A stretch of 64,000 bases of DNA from Litchfieldia alkalitelluris (GTDB lineage Bacteria > Bacillota > Bacilli > Bacillales > Salisediminibacteriaceae). Positions 60,146 through 64,000 of the stretch are shown piece after piece. A model generated the notes under the pieces. That model had not been told where the DNA came from. It saw only the letters and a program-made list of their open reading frames with translations, and ran no database searches. Location of the stretch: contig NZ_KZ119600.1 of NCBI RefSeq assembly GCF_002153425.1, forward strand, positions 841,704 to 905,703. Direction: 5' to 3'. Made by a program: the position numbers and the translations under genes. Positions within the stretch are counted from its first letter, which is position 1; every line of letters starts with the position of its first letter.

Positions 60146-61336
60146 TTAAATTACTGGACCTTTAAGTTGGAGGCTTTTTCCTTTTTGTCCTGATGCATAT
60201 GTCCATGTAAATGGAGTATTGAATTGTCCTGCTATATTTTTTGCTTGTTTAATATAATCATCAATAGTGTATATGCTGACTTCTTTTAACTCGTTATTAT
60301 AACTCACAATGTAATATGCCCAATGTTCATTAGGGTTACCTTCTCCTCCAATTCCTCCATAAACCCATTTAGATAGTTGATTAATATAGTTTATTAAATT
60401 ATTGTTTAGATAATCATAATCAGGTGGATAATTATTTTTTAAAGCTGTCGGTCCGCCTACTTTTTGAAGGGATCGCAAGCTTTCAATTAACCTTTTATCT
60501 TCTAAGCACAATGCTTTTATAAAACTATCTACACTATATTCATGAATGGTAACTTTGTTATTTCTTGTCCTTTTACAGCTAACTGTATAGGTCTGAGTAG
60601 GTTTATTTTCAAAATAGAACTTAATCAATACGTCTGTTTTAGGCAGCCCACCTGAAGGTAATTTACTAATTTTATCTGTGGCGGAAATTTTGTTTATTGA
60701 AATATCATTCTTCATTCCAAAAGCTTCTAAAATCATACTGAATATTGGGAATTGCAGGCCAACTTCTATACTGTTTTGGGAATTCCACTTTTTTAAGTTG
60801 CCTTTATTATTGAGAATAACAACGAGCCTCTTTTCAAATGAATTCCCTTCTAATGCTCTTTTTGAGTTTGGAGATTTTGACTGGAGTACCTTTTGTTCTA
60901 TTTCATCAAAAAGATCACTAATAGATATAACATCTGTAATCTCAGAATAAATATTATTTTCCTGAATCTTCCTATTATATGACTTGGCATTTAGCTCTTC
61001 TTTTTCATTAATTCCATCAGGGTATGTTAGGATAGCTCTAGTAACATTTTTGTTCAATTGCTTAATATTATATGCTTCCCACTGATTGCCCTTTGTTCGA
61101 TCACTTCTCACAGAGGTGGTAGAAGTGATGATCCATTGTTCATTATCTAAAAACTGAACGAGAAAGTGGGTTTTAAATTGATTATTATCATGAGAACCAT
61201 AACCTACAGAATAATCTTTAACAATATCTTTCACAAATTGGTTCTCTTCAAACCCCTTTAATAAATTTTCTAGTTCTTCCTTTCCAGCCTTTCCATGTAG
61301 ACTCTTTTTGGAATTATCATAATTCATTTTAGACAT
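60146..61336 (-). CDS. Type II restriction endonuclease, MspI-like
   Basis: 396 aa. The C-terminal half lines up by eye with R.MspI: GGLPKTDVLIKFYF, then YTVSCKRTRNNKVTIHEYSV (MspI: PKTDATIRF, LNIKHS, KKVSIAEYDV), and near the end FTWTYASGQKGKSLQLKG. Likely catalytic residues are the Asp of PKTD and the Lys of SCK. An extra N-terminal region of about 150 residues is not in MspI. Its partner is the C5 methyltransferase encoded just upstream. MspI cuts CCGG; the site of this enzyme is not proven. Confidence 0.82.
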   Translation of the reverse strand: MSKMNYDNSKKSLHGKAGKEELENLLKGFEENQFVKDIVKDYSVGYGSHDNNQFKTHFLVQFLDNEQWIITSTTSVRSDRTKGNQWEAYNIKQLNKNVTRAILTYPDGINEKEELNAKSYNRKIQENNIYSEITDVISISDLFDEIEQKVLQSKSPNSKRALEGNSFEKRLVVILNNKGNLKKWNSQNSIEVGLQFPIFSMILEAFGMKNDISINKISATDKISKLPSGGLPKTDVLIKFYFENKPTQTYTVSCKRTRNNKVTIHEYSVDSFIKALCLEDKRLIESLRSLQKVGGPTALKNNYPPDYDYLNNNLINYINQLSKWVYGGIGGEGNPNEHWAYYIVSYNNELKEVSIYTIDDYIKQAKNIAGQFNTPFTWTYASGQKGKSLQLKGPVI

Positions 61337-61390
61337 ATATCCTTTCTACGTTAAGTAAGGTATTTTATATAATAATCAATTTGACATAAA

Positions 61391-61428
61391 ACAAAAAAAA
61401 CCTTTGTTTATTAAACAAAAGTTTTTTT
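61391..61428 (-). terminator. Terminator between the methyltransferase and restriction genes
   Basis: ACTTTTGTTTAATAAACAAA type stem on the minus strand, flanked by A and T runs. Confidence 0.7.
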
Positions 61429-61436
61429 GAAATTAT

Positions 61437-62804
61437 TTATATAGTTTCCTTTAATAATAAATTGTTACGTATACTATAATTAGTGTAAATTTTCTGTAAA
61501 GAATTATAAATATTTATACCTAATTCATATGCAAGTAAAGGTGGTATTGCATCGCCGATTTGTTCATATTTATCTTGTTCAGGATCACTATGAAATTTCA
61601 CATATGGACCTTGGAATGAGTACCAATCAGGAAATGATTGAAGTCGTGCAACTTCTCTTGGTGTTAATCCCCTGTTCTCAGTAGGGTGTACCATTTCATC
61701 AAGGCAATGTGACGTAACAGTGAAGCTAGGATGATCCATTTTTAATCTTCTATTTCTAGCAGAATATAACTTTTTGGGAAATATTTCATTTCTTAACTCG
61801 GTATTACCTTGTGCAATTATTCTATCAGCAGCGTGTTTCATGCCCTCGCCTTGACGAATATAAGACATTCTTTCGACCATTTTCTGTCTGTGATTTACAG
61901 CTTTATGATTATGTAAGACATTATAATCATATGAAAGGTGACTTGGTATGTTTAATGAGATACCTCTCATTTTTTTAATGAAATCTAGCCTATGTGGTTC
62001 AGAAATATTATTAATATTGAACTCATATTTTGAGGCTTCTTCACCAGATTTTATCTGAGGGAGATCTAGTATTGCATCACCTACGGTTACAAGTGGAAAA
62101 TCACCATCAATCCCATGTTTCTTTATGGGATATTCAAACTGAACAGCATATTTAGTGTTAACACCTATCAAAAAAACTCTCTCTCTACTTTGCGGGATTC
62201 CATAGTGGCTGGAATTCAATAGAACTTTATCTTTAGATCTACTAGCTAATTTAAACGATACTCCGCTTTCAATATCAGGAGTTTCAATCTCATCACATAT
62301 AAGTTCAAACATTTGTCCTGATATACCGTTAAGTTTCTTTGATAATAAGCCTTTTACATTTTCAAAAAGTATCATGTGAGAATCAACAAATTTAGCAATT
62401 CTAACTAGGTTTAAAAATAAATTGTTCCGTTCATCATCTTCTTTTCTCTTCCCTGCCATAGAAAAGCTTTCACATGGTGCCCCACCAGTTACTATATCTA
62501 CACGTTCTAAATTAAACCTCTTGTTTAATATTTTTTTTATTAATTCATTAGTTACCTTGGTGATATCCCCATGAATTAACAGTGTTTTATCATTAGGTAA
62601 AAAATAATCCTCAACATTTGGTATTTCATTATTTAAATAAGCATCAAGATTTAAAACATCCGCATTGTGATTGATTCTGTATGTTTCTACAGTCCAATCG
62701 CTCATTTCGACAGCAATTAGAGGTTTAATATTTGCCCACTTGAATCCTGTGCAAATTCCACCAGGACCGGAAAATAAATCTATTGACGTAAATTGATAAT
62801 TCAT
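61437..62804 (-). CDS. DNA (cytosine-5-)-methyltransferase
   Basis: 455 aa from ATG 62804, with GGAGGAAAG upstream. The C5-MTase motifs are complete: I (DLFSGPGGICTGF), IV with the catalytic C111 (GGAPCESFSMAGKR), VI (ILFENVKGLLS), VIII (HYGIPQSRERVFLIG), IX (RGLTPREVARLQSFPDWY) and X (QIGDAIPPLLAYELG). It uses AdoMet to methylate cytosine and so protects host DNA from the adjacent MspI-like nuclease. The target recognition region between VIII and IX is about 120 residues. Confidence 0.95.
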   Translation of the reverse strand: MNYQFTSIDLFSGPGGICTGFKWANIKPLIAVEMSDWTVETYRINHNADVLNLDAYLNNEIPNVEDYFLPNDKTLLIHGDITKVTNELIKKILNKRFNLERVDIVTGGAPCESFSMAGKRKEDDERNNLFLNLVRIAKFVDSHMILFENVKGLLSKKLNGISGQMFELICDEIETPDIESGVSFKLASRSKDKVLLNSSHYGIPQSRERVFLIGVNTKYAVQFEYPIKKHGIDGDFPLVTVGDAILDLPQIKSGEEASKYEFNINNISEPHRLDFIKKMRGISLNIPSHLSYDYNVLHNHKAVNHRQKMVERMSYIRQGEGMKHAADRIIAQGNTELRNEIFPKKLYSARNRRLKMDHPSFTVTSHCLDEMVHPTENRGLTPREVARLQSFPDWYSFQGPYVKFHSDPEQDKYEQIGDAIPPLLAYELGINIYNSLQKIYTNYSIRNNLLLKETI

Positions 62805-63235
62805 AATTCTTTCCTCCATATTACTAAAGTATTACTAGTAGGTGCCCCTCTTAAAATATTTTTTTCTAATATAATAAAAATTTGGTTTGGAATTGGATTT
62901 ATTATTATTATAACATTACTGAAGTGAAGTTCCGATAGAAATCGATTCCTGACCTTCAATACGGTAGAATTTAACTAGATCTTGTGGTAGGAACTGTTTT
63001 AAAGGTAAAAAGATTATATTATTCAGTAACATTTTATCTTTCAATAATATAGTTGTTGAATATCATATTATGATCGGGGTCAATGGGGACGGTTCGGAAC
63101 CAGTGATAAAGTAACTATATTTTTCACCAATTTAAGCTTTTTTCTCTTTTTTTAGAGCCAGAAAGAGAATTCCTCTTCAATTTACCATATATATGGTAGT
63201 GCAGAGGGTATCTGCACTAGTATTCCTCTCTTTTA
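62805..63235. other. Gene-free stretch between the methyltransferase and the transposase
   Basis: AT-rich, no gene seen. It contains GGGGACGGTTCGGAACC near 63083, a motif type seen near transposable elements, and hairpins CCATATATATGG (63185-63196) and AGTGCAGA/TCTGCACT (63198-63218) just downstream of the transposase stop, which may be a terminator or the IS end. The left terminal repeat is not identified. Confidence 0.45.
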
Positions 63236-64000
63236 TTAGGGTACTAGTGCTGCTATTCGCTTTATATTAGCTGCTATTGCAGTTAATTTTGATTGTTTGG
63301 ACACACTTAATCGCCCATATCCTCTAGCTCGGTATAGGCCATTGAATCTTTTTACTTCTCCAATCTTCCCTTCAATTGAAGCTCTCTCTTTATATTTCTC
63401 TATGAATTCTTCCGTCTTTTGATACTGAGAAATATCGTAAAACTCAGCTGTATTTTTACCGAGTTTCAGAATTTTTCTTGCAGCTTTCCCAGCACACTCA
63501 TCATGTAAAGGACAAGTCTTGCATTGATTGATTTCAAAATAATATTTGTATCCTTCAAATGTCCCATTCTTATTGCTAGTCTTGAAATATTTCTTTTTTT
63601 CAGTTGCATTTCCATAAGAACATTGCCACTCATCTGCATCTTTATTATAGGTATACTTGCTTTCATCAATTCTGTAAATAAGAGGGCTGACAGGTATGTA
63701 TGGTGTTATTTTTAGTTCTTCCAGTTCATCTAAGAGAGGTTTTCTAAAATAAGCTTTATCTGCGAATACTTCTTTTATGTTAATACCTGACTTCTTTGTT
63801 GCTTTTAGCATACTGCTTAAATGATTACCATCCATATAAGAACCACTTTCTGTTCGAACGGAAGTGATGATTCTTTCTTTAGTTGTCATTGTAAACTCTG
63901 TTTTATACCCATAAAAACTCTGTGTTCTACTTTTACGACCAACTCTCGCATCTTCATCAATTAGGGAACGAAGACCTTTTTGGTTTAAAAACTTTGGATC
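63236..64000 (-). mobile_element. IS1182-family transposase gene, partial (runs off the right edge)
   Basis: The frame is open to the window edge; about 254 C-terminal residues are visible. DEDARVGRKSRTQSFYGYKT and ADKAYFRKPLLDELEEL are typical of IS1182/IS4-like DDE transposases, and a Cys cluster (CKTCPLHDEC) precedes RASIEGKIGEVKRFNGLYRA with the final catalytic Glu. It lies at the end of the defence island and may have helped to build it. No frameshift is seen in the visible part. Confidence 0.88.

Overview
The window looks like chromosomal DNA of a low-GC Gram-positive, spore-former-type bacterium of the Bacillaceae. Evidence: strong GGAGG-type ribosome sites with many TTG/GTG starts, a T-box leader on a tyrZ-type tyrosyl-tRNA synthetase preceded by a YwaE-like MarR gene, a ydaO/yuaA-type (c-di-AMP) leader on ktrAB, an ECF sigma/anti-sigma pair, a YesL-like gene beside a CUT1 sugar ABC transporter, and very acidic exported proteins. 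The last point suggests an alkaliphilic or salt-tolerant member (for example the Evansella/Salipaludibacillus group), but that placement is inference only.

Layout. 0-3.2 kb: an NCS2 nucleobase permease divergent from a Rieske oxygenase and an amidohydrolase, probably N-heterocycle catabolism. 3.7-9.8 kb: a lipoprotein, an ArsR regulator with an SRPBCC-PDZ fusion, an ECF sigma factor with its membrane partner, and an orphan gene. 10-16.8 kb: a two-gene AddB/AddA-like helicase-nuclease with odd low-complexity insertions. 17-23.6 kb: WYL and MarR regulators, T-box-tyrZ, a 56-aa gene, riboswitch-ktrAB. 23.6-24.2 kb: a tandem array of 38-bp and 117-bp units. 24.3-30.7 kb: a Gln-rich membrane protein, an aldo/keto reductase, a DUF5667-like acidic exported protein, an AraC-type regulator and an Ntn hydrolase. 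30.9-39.5 kb: an MNT/HEPN toxin-antitoxin pair, a GntR-ABC operon, a YitT-like protein, a DUF2804-like protein, a sirtuin, a ParE/RelE-type toxin-antitoxin pair and a DoxX-like protein. 39.5-43.8 kb: a sugar ABC transporter with a YesL-like protein.

45.3-62.8 kb is a defence island. It holds a McrB/McrC-like pair with two extra genes; a run of a GHKL ATPase, a NERD nuclease, a membrane-anchored Mrr-type nuclease and a ParB-like protein; a HIT protein with a PLD-DEAD helicase and a small gene; and, on the other strand, an MspI-like restriction enzyme with a C5-cytosine methyltransferase. The window ends inside an IS1182-type transposase gene.

The most striking non-coding signal is a family of 17 nested palindromic repeats between 5 and 52 kb. 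Most have a core of exactly 66 bp. The element has a polarity (one constant arm, one variable arm). One copy supplies the C-terminus and stop codon of a gene, and two identical copies bracket a toxin-antitoxin module.

How the genes fit together. The 5' catabolic cluster pairs uptake with two enzymes. ktrAB is likely controlled by c-di-AMP and tyrZ by uncharged tRNA-Tyr. The GHKL-NERD-Mrr-ParB run is the best candidate here for an undescribed defence system. That reading rests on domain motifs and gene order alone; no database search was possible.
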